A stretch of 64,000 bases of DNA from an uncultured Aeriscardovia sp. (GTDB lineage Bacteria; Actinomycetota; Actinomycetes; Actinomycetales; Bifidobacteriaceae), in contig CAIFER010000001.1 in the NCBI GenBank assembly GCA_903789525.1, positions 248,001 to 312,000 on the forward strand, written 5' to 3'. Below, piece after piece: positions 55,562-64,000 of the stretch (positions are counted from its first letter, which is position 1; every line of letters starts with the position of its first letter). A program made the translations under genes and the position numbers. The notes under the pieces were generated by a model. The model made no database searches. It was not told the DNA's origin and saw only the letters and a list, made by a program, of their open reading frames with translations.

Positions 55562-56518
55562 TCACTGTTGTTCAGCGAAGAAGCGAACAGTGGTGGATGT
55601 AGAGCTGTTTGGTGCGAGTGTGATGAGGTTGGTGCCAGTGCGGAAAGCGTTGGCATAAGCGGTCATCGGCTCAATTGCAATACCAGATGGATGTGATTCA
55701 GTCGGGAAATTCGTGCCATTGCACACTTGCCATGCATGAATAGATTGATCGCCATCTAGTGTCACTGTGATGCCGTCTGGGCGTGTCAGGCTCGCGAACG
55801 TATGGCCATTCGCATCGCGCAGTGGATCACAGAATGCATCGTCGAGCACATGACCGGCGACTCTCTGTGGCTGACGGAAGTCAAAATCAGTGCCATCGAC
55901 CGGCTCAGTCCCCGTTGGAATGAGGTTGCGATCGGTCACAATGTGTGTGCGAGCGCCCACCATGAGGCTGCACTGTCCGTTCTGCTCAGTAATCGGATCG
56001 TTGCCAACGAGATTCTTACCATTGGAAATCCACGGGTGCATGCCGAACGCCCATGGCGCATCGCTTGTCCCGTTGTTGTATGCTGTCATGGTCAGGCTCA
56101 GCCCACGATCGGAAATCTGGTATAGTGCCGTTGCCTCCACATGGAACGGATAGCCTGTGAGCGTAGCGGAATTTCTCCACCGCAGTTCGACTGCATCTTC
56201 CCTCAGGGCAACGAGCTCCCAGAATGAGCGATATCCCATGCCGTGAATGGCGTTGTGTCGCTCATGCTCGTCAATCGGCAGCGTGTATGTCTTTCCTTCA
56301 AACGTGTACGTGCCATTTTGAATACGGTTTGGGTAAGGAATGAGCAGATTCCCGTTCATGCACGGGCATGGCTGATCGGCATCAAAACCGGCGATGAGGT
56401 CATGATTCTTCCACTTGAGAATGCGGAGGATCGCACCTTGCTCGCAGATGATGGCGCGATAATCACCGTGAACGATCGTGTATTGGTTGCCCGTCAGTGG
56501 GCGTGTGAGCTGTTTCAT
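55562..56518 (-). CDS. Aldose 1-epimerase family protein
   Basis: This 318-residue beta-sandwich enzyme matches aldose 1-epimerases (mutarotases): NGNLLIPYPNRIQNGTYTFEG, NAIHGMGYRSFWEL (His of the active site), WAFGMHPWI (second His) and the C-terminal IAIEPMTAYANAF (catalytic Glu). It would interconvert anomers of galactose, glucose or related sugars. ATG 56518 follows CAAGGAGAGAC; a 10-codon upstream extension is rejected. It lies alone among unrelated genes, so the substrate is not indicated. Confidence 0.92.
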   Translation of the reverse strand: MKQLTRPLTGNQYTIVHGDYRAIICEQGAILRILKWKNHDLIAGFDADQPCPCMNGNLLIPYPNRIQNGTYTFEGKTYTLPIDEHERHNAIHGMGYRSFWELVALREDAVELRWRNSATLTGYPFHVEATALYQISDRGLSLTMTAYNNGTSDAPWAFGMHPWISNGKNLVGNDPITEQNGQCSLMVGARTHIVTDRNLIPTGTEPVDGTDFDFRQPQRVAGHVLDDAFCDPLRDANGHTFASLTRPDGITVTLDGDQSIHAWQVCNGTNFPTESHPSGIAIEPMTAYANAFRTGTNLITLAPNSSTSTTVRFFAEQQ

Positions 56519-56610
56519 GTCTCTCCTTGTCAAAGCGACGCACTTCATTGTTTTCTATCGTTGTTGGACGCTTTTCATTGTACTGATGGGAGAGCGACTG
56601 CGATTATTCT

Positions 56611-57120
56611 TCACCACTGTGCCAAAATGTCAACGACGCCAGCATGACACACTGTGACGAGGTCATGGGGATCAATGACGACAGATGCACCTCGTTTCCC
56701 TGCAGAGACGAGAATTTGAGGGAATGAGAGTGCAGACGCATCGAGGAATGTTCGATGTCGGACTTTCTGCCCGAACGGAGAGATACCACCGGTGACGTAG
56801 CCGGTGACGCGCATTGCTTTCTGAGGATCTGCCATTTCGAGTTTCTTCAGACCAGCGGCATGCGCGAGTTTTTTCATATCAAGATGCCCAGAGACAGGAA
56901 CAACGCCGACGACTATTTCGCTCCCACTATCAGCTAAGAGCGTTTTGAAAACTTGATGAGGGTCCATCCCAAGATTGTGAGCGCCTTCGAGACCGTATCC
57001 CTCTTTCTTCTCATCACGGCGATCGCGAGAATAAAAGACCAGGGAATAATGAACTCCAGCTTTTTCAAGCTGCACGGTTGCAGGAGTAGAAGCACTTTCA
57101 GTTTTCTTCTTTTTTGACAT
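56611..57120 (-). CDS. ybaK: YbaK/EbsC-type Cys-tRNA(Pro) deacylase
   Basis: A protein of 169 residues of the YbaK fold, which hydrolyses mischarged Cys-tRNA(Pro). Family features are VFKTLLADSGSEIVVGVVPVSGHLDMKKLA, a Lys-rich KKLEMADPQKAMRVTGYVTGGISPFGQKV and the C-terminal SAGKRGASVVIDPHDLV. ATG 57120 (MSKKKKTES) follows CAAGG. A much longer frame extends upstream to 57258 but lacks family resemblance there. Assignment is firm at family level. Confidence 0.93.
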   Translation of the reverse strand: MSKKKKTESASTPATVQLEKAGVHYSLVFYSRDRRDEKKEGYGLEGAHNLGMDPHQVFKTLLADSGSEIVVGVVPVSGHLDMKKLAHAAGLKKLEMADPQKAMRVTGYVTGGISPFGQKVRHRTFLDASALSFPQILVSAGKRGASVVIDPHDLVTVCHAGVVDILAQW

Positions 57121-57262
57121 CGGTAGTCGCGACCTTGATTCGTTGACAGAAATTGGTAAGACCGTCTCTTTGTTTTTAATCCGCAGACCGGACCCTGTGT
57201 TCTGACTATATCGGTTTTGTGGGAGGGGGTGCGAATTCACAGATTTGCAAACGAACACATAT

Positions 57263-57287
57263 AAAAAGGCGCTCCCGAAGGAGCGCC
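57263..57287 (-). terminator. Rho-independent terminator of gap
   Basis: GGCGCTCC and GGAGCGCC make an 8-bp perfect stem with a CGAA (TTCG on the minus strand) tetraloop, followed by TTTTT on the minus strand. It lies about 60 nt past the gap stop codon. It is a textbook intrinsic terminator. Confidence 0.92.
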
Positions 57288-57349
57288 CGTATTCCGATCA
57301 AAAGGTGTGAGCCTTTCGCTATCGGTTATCCCTGTAAGAGGGGACTAAC

Positions 57350-58408
57350 TCATGCCTCGTTGATCTTAGCGAAGTAGAGGAGTGTACGAACCATGTTGCA
57401 GGTGAAGCCGTACTCGTTGTCGTAGAACGAAACGGTGCGAACGAGCTGATCATCGCCAGCATGGAGAACTTCGGTCTGAGTTGGATCGAAGACACCACCG
57501 TGGGTATCGCCGATGATATCAGACGTCACAATGCCATCTGGGTTGTAGCCGAAGTATGGCTTGTCAGAGAACTCAGCCTTGAAGGCATCGTTGACCTCGT
57601 CGACGGTGACCTTCTTGTTGAGGATAGAGGTGAGCTCGGTGACGGAGCCATCTGGAACAGCAACACGCTGAGCGTGGCCAGTGAGCTTGCCGTCGACGGA
57701 TGGAACAACCTTGCCGAGAGCAATTGCAGCACCAGAGGAATGAGCGATGGTGTTGATAGCTGCAGCACGGTTGTTGCGACCCTTCTTGGAACGAGGTCCA
57801 TCAAGGATCATCTGCGTGCCGGTGTATGCGTGAATAGTGGTCATGAGGCCAGCACGAATGCCGAACTTGTCATCCAGAAGCTTGACCATTGCAGCCAGAG
57901 AATTCGTGGTGCAAGAGCCAGCGGAAACGATGGTATCCGATGGCTTGAGGATGTCTTGATTGACGCCATAGACGACAGTCGGGGTGACATCATCCTTTGC
58001 AGGAGCAGAGATGAGAACCTTCTTGGCACCTGCGTTGATGTGAGCCATGGACTTGTCATGAGAAGTGTAGAAACCAGTGCATTCGAGCACGTAGTCAACG
58101 CCATCATTCTTCACCCACTGAAGGTTGCTGGCATCACGCTCAGAGTAAACCGTGTATTCCTTGCCATCAACGACGATGGAGTGATCGGTGGAAGAAACAT
58201 CCACTGGGGTGCCGTCATTGTGACGGAAGACACCGTGGGTGCTGTCGTACTTGAGCAGATAGGCGAGCATGGACGGAGTGGTCAGATCGTTGATTGCGGC
58301 GACCTGAATATCATTAGCGGAGCCGCCCTGTTCCTGAAGCTGGAAAATGCGGCGGAATGCCAAGCGACCAATGCGGCCGAAGCCGTTAATACCAATGCGA
58401 ACTGTCAT
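57350..58408 (-). CDS. gap: Glyceraldehyde-3-phosphate dehydrogenase
   Basis: This NAD-dependent enzyme of the lower glycolytic and bifid shunt pathway has 352 residues. NAD-binding GINGFGRIGRLAFRR opens it, and the catalytic Cys166 lies in SAGSCTTNSLA. Later NKKVTVDEVNDAFK and WYDNEYG-like FYDNEYGFTCNMV complete the fold. Codons are strongly biased, as expected of a highly expressed gene. It has its own terminator. A long antisense frame across it (57,461-58,510) is a by-product of this bias. Confidence 0.97.
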   Translation of the reverse strand: MTVRIGINGFGRIGRLAFRRIFQLQEQGGSANDIQVAAINDLTTPSMLAYLLKYDSTHGVFRHNDGTPVDVSSTDHSIVVDGKEYTVYSERDASNLQWVKNDGVDYVLECTGFYTSHDKSMAHINAGAKKVLISAPAKDDVTPTVVYGVNQDILKPSDTIVSAGSCTTNSLAAMVKLLDDKFGIRAGLMTTIHAYTGTQMILDGPRSKKGRNNRAAAINTIAHSSGAAIALGKVVPSVDGKLTGHAQRVAVPDGSVTELTSILNKKVTVDEVNDAFKAEFSDKPYFGYNPDGIVTSDIIGDTHGGVFDPTQTEVLHAGDDQLVRTVSFYDNEYGFTCNMVRTLLYFAKINEA

Positions 58409-58854
58409 TTATCATTCCTTCGAATCCAAGTGTTCCGGATTTGCCCGGAGCAATTCTTGATCTACGTGGGACACTTTTATGATACCAATTCCAACGACTA
58501 TCCACCTTGAACGATCACACTTTTCAAGCCATTTTGAGCCTCAAGCCGAATACGCCAAATTGGGGAAAGAAAGGAGAGGTGAGAAGCTACTGTGATCGAT
58601 AGATTTGGTCACTTATACATACATCTGAAAAGTCAGTGAAATAGATGCGCATGGGGAAATCACCCCTGTGTGTTATTATTTCCTGTGGCTTGAGGAATCA
58701 AGAAAGTGGAGTTTCCCACCTGGTAGCTTTTTGCAGTTACGGGTCCGCGCACACAGTGCGAATTTGAAGATTCGAGAAGCATGGTGGAGCATGTTTTTCG
58801 TGTCTGATCAGGATCAAACTTCACGCAGACATTACAGGTTGCGAAGGAGTCATC
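58409..58854. other. Divergent promoter and infC leader region
   Basis: No gene is seen in these 446 nt. The left part holds the gap promoter and leader on the minus strand. The right part, about 58,650-58,850, forms the 5' leader of infC-rpmI-rplT. It has several short GC-rich inverted segments and a TTATTATTT stretch, but no convincing attenuator. Such leaders often bind L20; that cannot be shown here. Confidence 0.5.
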
Positions 58855-59529
58855 ATTAGCGATCCGAGAATCAACGAGGATATTCGTTCCCCGAAAGTGC
58901 GGCTGATTGGGCCAAATGGCGAACAGGTTGGCATTATTGCCACGTCCGTCGCTCTTAATCTGGCTCGCGAAGCCAACCTTGACCTTGTTGAGGTGGCTGG
59001 AAACGCACGTCCGCCGGTGGCGAAGCTCATCGATTACGGAAAGTTTAAGTATAACGAGGCTCTCAAGGCTCGCGAAGCGCGGCGCCATCAGAATAAGGCA
59101 GAGGTGAAGGAGATTCGTTTCCGCCTCAAGATTGATGACCACGATTTCGAGACGAAAGAGGGCCAAGTTGAGAAATTCCTGAAAGGCGGGGATAAGGTCA
59201 AGGTCACAATTATGTTGCGTGGCCGCGAACGTTCTCGTCCAATCGGGGGTGTTGAGCTTCTTGAGCGTCTTGCTGACGATGTCAAGGAATTCGGAACGGT
59301 TGAGTCCCGTCCTCGGCAGATGGGTCGAGACATCATTATGACTCTCGATCCGAAGGGCAAGAAGGTTCATCTCGAGTCTGAGCAGCGTCGGCGTGGCAAG
59401 GAACAGCGCGCAGAGCGTCAAGCACGTCAAGCTGCACGTCTCAAGGCCAAGAGAGAACAGCAAAAAAAGCTTTCTGATTCGCTTCATCAGAGCACAGAAA
59501 CCAAGGAGAGCAGCAATGCCAAAGAATAA
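58855..59529 (+). CDS. infC: Translation initiation factor IF-3, with AUU start codon
   Basis: IF-3 keeps 30S subunits free and checks start codons. The protein begins (fM)SDPRINEDIRSPKVRLIGPNGEQVGI, then AREANLDLVEVAGNARPPVAKLIDYGKFKY, and carries a basic C-terminal extension. The natural start is ATT at 58855: AAGGAG lies 5 nt upstream and the conserved RINEDIR follows. Non-AUG starts (AUU) are the known basis of IF-3 autoregulation. The first ATG-like codon in a conventional scan (58897) would delete this conserved region. 224 residues. rpmI overlaps its 3' end. Confidence 0.93.
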   Translation: MSDPRINEDIRSPKVRLIGPNGEQVGIIATSVALNLAREANLDLVEVAGNARPPVAKLIDYGKFKYNEALKAREARRHQNKAEVKEIRFRLKIDDHDFETKEGQVEKFLKGGDKVKVTIMLRGRERSRPIGGVELLERLADDVKEFGTVESRPRQMGRDIIMTLDPKGKKVHLESEQRRRGKEQRAERQARQAARLKAKREQQKKLSDSLHQSTETKESSNAKE

Positions 59530-59710
59530 GACAAAGACGGCAGCAGCAAAGCGCATGCGTTTCACTGGCACCGGCAAGATTCGCGTTGCAGGATGCGGAA
59601 TGCGCCACCATCTGGAGCACAAGTCAGCGCACAAGCGTCGCATGCTGTCTCGCGATAGCATTCTTCCAAAGGCAGATCACAAGAAGATGTCGGGTCTGCT
59701 CGGACGCTGA
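59516..59710 (+). CDS. rpmI: 50S ribosomal protein bL35
   Basis: A 64-residue basic protein starting MPKNKTKTAAAKRMRFTGTGKI and ending HKKMSGLLGR, as in bL35. The ATG overlaps the infC stop by 14 nt, and AAGGAGAGCAGCA lies inside infC, so the two are coupled. A longer in-frame extension inside infC is a shadow. rplT follows after 64 nt. Confidence 0.96.
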   Translation: MPKNKTKTAAAKRMRFTGTGKIRVAGCGMRHHLEHKSAHKRRMLSRDSILPKADHKKMSGLLGR

Positions 59711-59774
59711 TCGCGCCATTATCAGAGCCAGGGAATTCTGAGGATATTCATCGATTAAAGAAAGCTGAGTAACT

Positions 59775-60158
59775 ATGGCACGTGTCAAGCGCGCAGTCAA
59801 TGCGCATAAGAAGCGTCGGACAATTCTCGAGCGCGCAAAGGGCTATCGCGGCGCTCGTTCTCGCTCCTATCGTCGTGCGAAGGAGCAGCTGCTTCATTCG
59901 TTTAACTATTCGTTCCGTGATCGCCGTCATCGCAGGAGCCAGTTCCGTAAGCTGTGGATTCAGCGTATTAATGCAGCTGTTCGCGCTCAAGGAATGACGT
60001 ATAACCGCTTCATGCAGGGTCTGCGTTTGGCTGGAATCGATCTTGACCGTCGCGCTCTGTCGCAGATGGCCATCGAGGATCCAGACACGTTCAAGGTTTT
60101 GGTTGAACAGGCCAAGAAGGCTCTGCCAAAGGATGTGAACGCTCCGGTTGCTGCCTGA
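59775..60158 (+). CDS. rplT: 50S ribosomal protein bL20
   Basis: A 127-residue protein starting [19 protein letters not shown] and containing [21 protein letters not shown], the bL20 signature, with a slightly acidic tail. bL20 starts 50S assembly on 23S rRNA and in many bacteria represses this operon. It is the last gene of infC-rpmI-rplT and is followed by a strong terminator. The ribosome site is weak (GAAAG). Confidence 0.97.
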   Translation: MARVKRAVNAHKKRRTILERAKGYRGARSRSYRRAKEQLLHSFNYSFRDRRHRRSQFRKLWIQRINAAVRAQGMTYNRFMQGLRLAGIDLDRRALSQMAIEDPDTFKVLVEQAKKALPKDVNAPVAA

Positions 60159-60190
60159 GCGATAGTGCACACAAAATAAAGATCTAGCCA

Positions 60191-60226
60191 GAAGGTCCGC
60201 CTGAATTCAAAGGCGGGCCTTCTTTT
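60191..60226 (+). terminator. Rho-independent terminator of infC-rpmI-rplT
   Basis: GAAGGTCCGCCT and AGGCGGGCCTTC make a 12-bp stem with one G-U pair and an 8-nt loop, followed by TTTT. It starts about 33 nt after the rplT stop. Confidence 0.92.
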
Positions 60227-60270
60227 GTCTGGGCAGTATTTTCATATGGGATGAGACCGTATACGTGTCA

Positions 60271-60300
60271 GACGCATCCGTGTGAGACGCATCCGTATGA
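60271..60300 (+). repeat. 15-nt direct duplication upstream of xerD
   Basis: GACGCATCCGTGTGA and GACGCATCCGTATGA are adjacent units differing at one base. They lie just upstream of the xerD ribosome site, so they are in the leader. Likely a slippage duplication; no function is seen. Confidence 0.6.
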
Positions 60301-60316
60301 GAAAGGTGGCGGTTCG

Positions 60317-61249
60317 ATGTCTGATAGCAGTCAGCACAGCGCACTGAGCACCGCCATTGATCAGTTTCTTGAGTATACGGGTGTCGAACGAGGCCTTTCG
60401 CCGGCAACTGTTCGTTCGTATCGCAGTGATTTGCGCGAGTATGAGAAATGGTGTTCGCATCGCGGTATCAGCACGATTGATGCGATCACGCGGGAGGGGA
60501 TTGAGCAGTTTATTGCATCGTTAGGATCATTTTCTCCCGCGAGCAGAGCGCGGATGCTCGCGTCAATTCATGGTCTCCATCGCTTTGCATTTTCGCAGGG
60601 GATGGTCAGTGAAGACGTGTCTCGCTCGATCAGGCCTCCGGAACTGGGTCGTCATCTGCCAGACGTGTTAAGTGTCGCTGAAGTCACGCGTCTGATTCAT
60701 GCGGCGTCTGTTGGGACGGGGACGGATCCCGTGAGTCTGCGTGATCGCGCACTTCTGGAATTCCTGTACGCGAGTGGGGCACGTGTCTCAGAAGCAGTCG
60801 GCATTAATAGTGCAGATCTCGATCTGAAGGATGGGCTTGTCCGATTAACAGGTAAGGGCAATAAGCAGCGCCTCGTTCCGCTCGGATCACATGCATGTCG
60901 GGCATGTCAGCGGTATCTCAATGCTGGGCGTCCGGTCTTGCAAAAGCGTGCAAAAGGAGAGCAAGAGCGCTCCGCCGTTTTTCTCAATAAACGAGGCAAA
61001 AGGCTATCGCGGCAAAGCGTGTGGGAGATCATCCAGGTGTGTGCTCAGCGGGCGAAAATCACAAAGCCGGTTCATCCGCACACGTTGCGTCACTGTTTTG
61101 CCACGCATCTGCTCGAAGGAGGAGCAGATGTTCGCACCGTCCAAGAATTGCTGGGGCATTCGTCAGTGACGACGACGCAAATTTATACCCACATTTCTCA
61201 ACAACAGCTGAGGAAAGCATACGAGCAGGCGCATCCGCGAGCGCATTAA
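60317..61249 (+). CDS. xerD: XerD-type tyrosine recombinase
   Basis: XerD with XerC resolves chromosome dimers at dif. The 310-residue protein has the N-terminal core-binding domain (FLEYTGVERGLSPATVRSYRSDL) and the catalytic domain with Arg in ASGARVSEAVGI, Lys in GKGNKQRLVPLG, HTLRHCFATHLLEGG (His, Arg), LGHSSVTTTQIYTH (His, Tyr nucleophile). ATG 60317 follows GAAAGGTGGCGG. Proximity to parA and scpAB is a standard actinobacterial order, which supports the housekeeping role over a phage integrase. Confidence 0.93.
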   Translation: MSDSSQHSALSTAIDQFLEYTGVERGLSPATVRSYRSDLREYEKWCSHRGISTIDAITREGIEQFIASLGSFSPASRARMLASIHGLHRFAFSQGMVSEDVSRSIRPPELGRHLPDVLSVAEVTRLIHAASVGTGTDPVSLRDRALLEFLYASGARVSEAVGINSADLDLKDGLVRLTGKGNKQRLVPLGSHACRACQRYLNAGRPVLQKRAKGEQERSAVFLNKRGKRLSRQSVWEIIQVCAQRAKITKPVHPHTLRHCFATHLLEGGADVRTVQELLGHSSVTTTQIYTHISQQQLRKAYEQAHPRAH

Positions 61250-61317
61250 CACGGACTCACAGAGTAACGCACTGACGAGTTATTTACGAGCATACGAAGA
61301 GCATTCCACGATCTTGC

Positions 61318-62223
61318 GTGGGCGAGTGTGACCGGCATGCGTTCAGTGAACCCACGTTCGAGGTTATTGATACAGTTGTCTATATGCCTACAGATCTTTT
61401 GGGACGCACGTATCAAACTTTCCCGGCACCAGCTCACCTCAAGGAGCATGGTCCGGCGTCTGTTATCGCTATGTGCAACCAAAAGGGTGGTGTCGGGAAG
61501 ACGACGAGTGCCATCAACATTGCGGGTGCACTCAGTCAGTATGGTCGCCGTGTTCTTGTCGTAGATTTTGATCCGCAAGGTGCTGCCACGGCTGGTCTTG
61601 GCATCAACGGGAACACTGCTCAGAAGACGATTTACGATGCACTCTTCCAGACGCATATGGATATTCATGAGGCAGTCGTTCACACGCGTTTCCCGCATTT
61701 GGATGTCATTCCAGCCAATATCGATCTGTCAGCAGCAGAAATTCAGCTTGTCACGGAGATGGGTCGCGAGCGCATTCTGTCTACTGTTTTGCAGCCACTT
61801 GTTCCCGAATACGATGCCATCATCATCGATTGCCAGCCATCGCTTGGCTTGTTGACGGTGAATGCGTTGACGGCGGCGAGTGGAGTCATTATTCCGGTAG
61901 CGACGGAATTTTTCGCGTTGCGTGGCGTGGCATTGCTCATGGATTCAATTGAAAAGGTCCGTTCGCGCATTAATGCCAGCTTGCAGGTGTACGGCGTGCT
62001 GCCCACCATGTACACGCGAACTATTCACTCTGAAGAAGTACTGCAGCGCATTTATGAGAAGTTCGGAGATCAGGTTTTCCACACGGTTATTTCGCGATCC
62101 ATCAAGCTGCCGGATGCGTCCGTAGCTGCTGCTCCTATCACTTTCTTCGCGCCAGAGCACAAGTGTGCTAAGGAATACCGTGAGGCAACAAGAGAGATCA
62201 TCGCCCGTGGCATCGTCGCCTGA
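61318..62223 (+). CDS. parA: ParA/Soj-family chromosome partition ATPase
   Basis: A ParA ATPase of up to 301 residues with the deviant Walker A motif CNQKGGVGKTTSAINIA, Walker A' VVDFDPQGAATAGLG and IIIDCQPSLGLLTVNAL. ParA-like proteins upstream of scpAB are typical of actinobacteria; this may be a second ParA besides the parAB at the origin. The start is uncertain: GTG 61318 or ATG 61384; neither has a good ribosome site. The N-terminal 50 residues before the ATPase core are not conserved in my recollection. It overlaps scpA. Confidence 0.88.
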   Translation: MGECDRHAFSEPTFEVIDTVVYMPTDLLGRTYQTFPAPAHLKEHGPASVIAMCNQKGGVGKTTSAINIAGALSQYGRRVLVVDFDPQGAATAGLGINGNTAQKTIYDALFQTHMDIHEAVVHTRFPHLDVIPANIDLSAAEIQLVTEMGRERILSTVLQPLVPEYDAIIIDCQPSLGLLTVNALTAASGVIIPVATEFFALRGVALLMDSIEKVRSRINASLQVYGVLPTMYTRTIHSEEVLQRIYEKFGDQVFHTVISRSIKLPDASVAAAPITFFAPEHKCAKEYREATREIIARGIVA

Positions 62224-62980
62224 TAGCAGTTTCCGCGTTTCTCTTGACGTCTATTCTGGGCCTTTTGACGTTCTTCTTGATCTGATCGCGAGTAAAAAGC
62301 TTGAGTTGACCAAAGTGTCACTGGCGGCGGTCACTGACGAATTTATTGACTTTTTGTCGCGCTTGAGCAGTGAAAATCCTGCAGTCATTGCAGATAGGAG
62401 CTCTGCTTTCTTGCGTGTCGCATCGATTCTGGTAGAAGCGAAAAGTGTGCGCTTACTGCCGGGAGGCGTCGACCCGGAAGATGAAGAGAGCATGCAAGCC
62501 CTCGAGGAAAGTGATCTCCTCTTTGCGCATTTGCTGCAGTATAAAGCATTCAAGAAAGCTGCGCAGCAGCTCGCTCAGTTAATGGGTCAACAGGCTGGGT
62601 TGCACGCTCATCATCCGCTTTTACCGTCTCGAGTTGTCACCCAGCTTTCGGATATTCGTGTGGGGTTGACCGCCCAGCAGTTGGCGGATTTAGCGCATCG
62701 CGTGATCGAAAATGCTCCTGCACGCACAGTTGGTCTTCGGCAGCTTCACGTCCCATTGGCAGATGTGAAGAAAGAGACAGCGTGGGTTGCACGCCAGCTG
62801 CAGCAGCGGCGAGGCGCAGTGACGACCTTTGATGCTTTGATTGCCCATGCAACAAGTCGCGCAGTGATTTGTGCTCGTTTCTGGGCACTCCTCGTTCTTT
62901 TTAAGTCACACGATGTGAGTTTCCGTCAAGCCGATCCGTTTGCTCCGCTGGAATTAAAGTGGGTGGGGGACGATGAGTAA
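62207..62980 (+). CDS. scpA: ScpA, kleisin subunit of the SMC complex
   Basis: ScpA bridges the SMC heads and binds ScpB. The 257-residue protein opens FRVSLDVYSGPFDVLLDLIASKKLELTKVSLA and has the acidic centre GVDPEDEESMQALEESDLL and a winged helix at the end. GTG 62207 (VASSPDSSF) gives a 17-nt overlap with parA; GTG 62165 would give a 59-nt overlap. It ends with an 8-nt overlap into scpB. Together with smc at 47,796 the complex is complete in this window. Confidence 0.92.
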   Translation: MASSPDSSFRVSLDVYSGPFDVLLDLIASKKLELTKVSLAAVTDEFIDFLSRLSSENPAVIADRSSAFLRVASILVEAKSVRLLPGGVDPEDEESMQALEESDLLFAHLLQYKAFKKAAQQLAQLMGQQAGLHAHHPLLPSRVVTQLSDIRVGLTAQQLADLAHRVIENAPARTVGLRQLHVPLADVKKETAWVARQLQQRRGAVTTFDALIAHATSRAVICARFWALLVLFKSHDVSFRQADPFAPLELKWVGDDE

Positions 62981-63659
62981 AAATACGAATGATCACACAA
63001 TCTCTCCAGTCAATCCTGACATGTATCCGGGCGGACTTCGAGGGTGCTTAGAAGCGATCCTCATTTCAGCAGACCAGCCTGTGAGCACGAGTGAATTGGA
63101 AGCATTGCTCAACCGACCAGAAGAAGACATCAATCGTGAGTTAGAGGGCCTCCAGCAACACATCTCAGCCGATGGGAAAGCTGGGTGGCAGATCGTCCAT
63201 TCCGCTCGAGGATGGCGACTGGAGTCAACGCGTGCATACGATTCGCTCGTCGTCAATTTCCTGGGTCAGGGGAGCCGTAATGGTCACCTGTCTCGCGCCT
63301 GTCAAGAAGCACTCGCGATTATCGCGTATAAGCAGCCTCTCACTCGTGCTGACGTCTCCGAGATCCGTGGTGTCTCGTCTGACGGTGTTATTCGCTCTTT
63401 AATCGTGCGCGGTCTCGTTGCTCAGAGCACTTCGTCAGATCAGTCGACAGCACGTCAGCTCGTGACGACCGATCTCTTTTTAGAGAAAATGGGCATCGCT
63501 TCACTTTCTGATCTGCCGCCGCTTGCTCCTTTCTTGCCTGATCAGGTGGATGTGCAGCAGACTGAAAATCAAGCACGGGCGCGCGTGCAAGAACAGCATC
63601 ACGATGAGTCTTCTGAGCTTGCTCACGTGACCCACGATGACGATGAGGATGATCAGTAG
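62973..63659 (+). CDS. scpB: ScpB, SMC complex subunit
   Basis: A 228-residue protein with two winged-helix domains: LRGCLEAILISADQPVSTSELEALL and CQEALAIIAYKQPLTRADVSEIRGVSSDGVI followed by GLVAQ, the ScpB signature. The C-terminal 40 residues are acidic and Gln/His-rich. ATG 62973 overlaps scpA by 8 nt and has a GGGGGACG site. ScpB dimers stabilise ScpA on SMC. Confidence 0.93.
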   Translation: MSKNTNDHTISPVNPDMYPGGLRGCLEAILISADQPVSTSELEALLNRPEEDINRELEGLQQHISADGKAGWQIVHSARGWRLESTRAYDSLVVNFLGQGSRNGHLSRACQEALAIIAYKQPLTRADVSEIRGVSSDGVIRSLIVRGLVAQSTSSDQSTARQLVTTDLFLEKMGIASLSDLPPLAPFLPDQVDVQQTENQARARVQEQHHDESSELAHVTHDDDEDDQ

Positions 63660-63806
63660 CGTTCAATAACGTTCAATCGCGTCGATATTCGTCTTCTCAC
63701 GTCATTAAAATCACCATTTGTTATGTTCTGGGTTGAAGCTGTCTGATCAGCTGATCATTTCTCGCCCAGTGAGTCGTATTCAGAATCTGAAAAAGAGGTT
63801 CACTCT

Positions 63807-64000
63807 ATGGCAGTTCGCTCCGATATCCGCAACGTCGCCATCGTCGCGCATGTCGATCATGGTAAGACCACGTTGGTGAATGCGATGCTTGAACAATCGC
63901 ATGTCTTCTCTCCGCGTGAGAAGGTTCCAGACCGCGTGATGGATTCGGGCGCAATCGAACGCGAAAAGGGCATCACAATTCTTGCCAAGAACACTGCAGT
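63807..64000 (+). CDS. typA: TypA/BipA ribosome-associated GTPase, N-terminal part (runs off the right edge)
   Basis: The first 64 codons read [24 protein letters not shown] (G1 P-loop) and [19 protein letters not shown], the switch I pattern EREKGITI of TypA rather than that of EF-G or LepA. TypA is a translational GTPase needed for stress and low-temperature growth. The ATG at 63807 follows AAAGAGG. The gap of about 150 nt to scpB suggests its own promoter. Confidence 0.95.
   Translation, partial: MAVRSDIRNVAIVAHVDHGKTTLVNAMLEQSHVFSPREKVPDRVMDSGAIEREKGITILAKNTA

Noticed and set aside
57121-57258. N-terminal extension of 46 codons of the YbaK deacylase
   Set aside because: It shows no family resemblance; a good start with a ribosome site exists at 57120.
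60317-61249. Phage integrase signalling a mobile element
   Set aside because: Neighbours are parA, scpA and scpB and the protein looks like XerD; no att sites or phage genes are nearby.

Overview
The window looks like chromosome from an actinobacterium of the family Bifidobacteriaceae. The division and cell-wall cluster carries a MurE-like protein that has lost its ATP site, and a non-diaminopimelate type MurE is encoded about 33 kb away. A 24-residue bL37 ribosomal protein, a HelD/HelR-type RNA polymerase helicase, a SigH-like sigma factor and genes for xylose isomerase, xylulokinase and fructokinase fit the same group. The genus (Scardovia, Alloscardovia, Bifidobacterium or similar) cannot be fixed from this sequence alone. 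Base composition looks close to 50 percent GC by eye; I did not compute it.

Layout. Positions 1-3,610: the 5' end of lexA (minus), SOS boxes, a LysM protein, nrdR, and a HelD/HelR helicase (minus). Positions 3,697-18,771: a dcw cluster read rightwards (mraZ, rsmH, ftsL, ftsI, MurE-like, small ORF, murF, mraY, murD, ftsW, murG, murC, ftsQ), preceded by an array of MraZ-box-like repeats and ending without ftsA or ftsZ. Positions 18,852-21,578: a PfkB-type sugar kinase (minus) and xylA (plus).

Positions 21,650-38,689: a complete type I-E CRISPR-Cas locus (cas3, cas8e, cse2, cas7e, cas5e, cas6e, cas1, cas2, leader, array). The array has about 106 repeat units with a 61-nt period. Its distal end is ragged: a truncated repeat, then a toxin/immunity-like cassette, an orphan repeat, a second nuclease-toxin-like fragment, and a tRNA-like plus repeat-like hybrid up to about 40,115. 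Then come xylB (minus) and a ROK-family regulator, so the CRISPR-Cas locus and its debris lie between xylA and xylB.

Positions 43,395-64,000: housekeeping genes. These are a Nudix hydrolase, pepP, a GNAT acetyltransferase, folC, smc, murE, a DnaQ-like exonuclease, a SigH-like sigma factor with a small Cys-containing partner, bL37, aldose epimerase, YbaK deacylase, gap, infC-rpmI-rplT, xerD, parA, scpA, scpB and the 5' end of typA. SMC, ScpA, ScpB, ParA and XerD together cover chromosome condensation, segregation and dimer resolution.

The most unusual part is the distal end of the CRISPR array. Toxin-domain fragments abut or contain stray CRISPR repeats there, and a 69-nt stretch combines a tRNA-Tyr-like 5' half with a repeat remnant. 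Other points worth checking are the MurE-like protein without a P-loop, an Asn in place of the usual Asp beside the catalytic His of XylA, spacers that cover start codons of target genes, and an inverted repeat next to the cas promoter.
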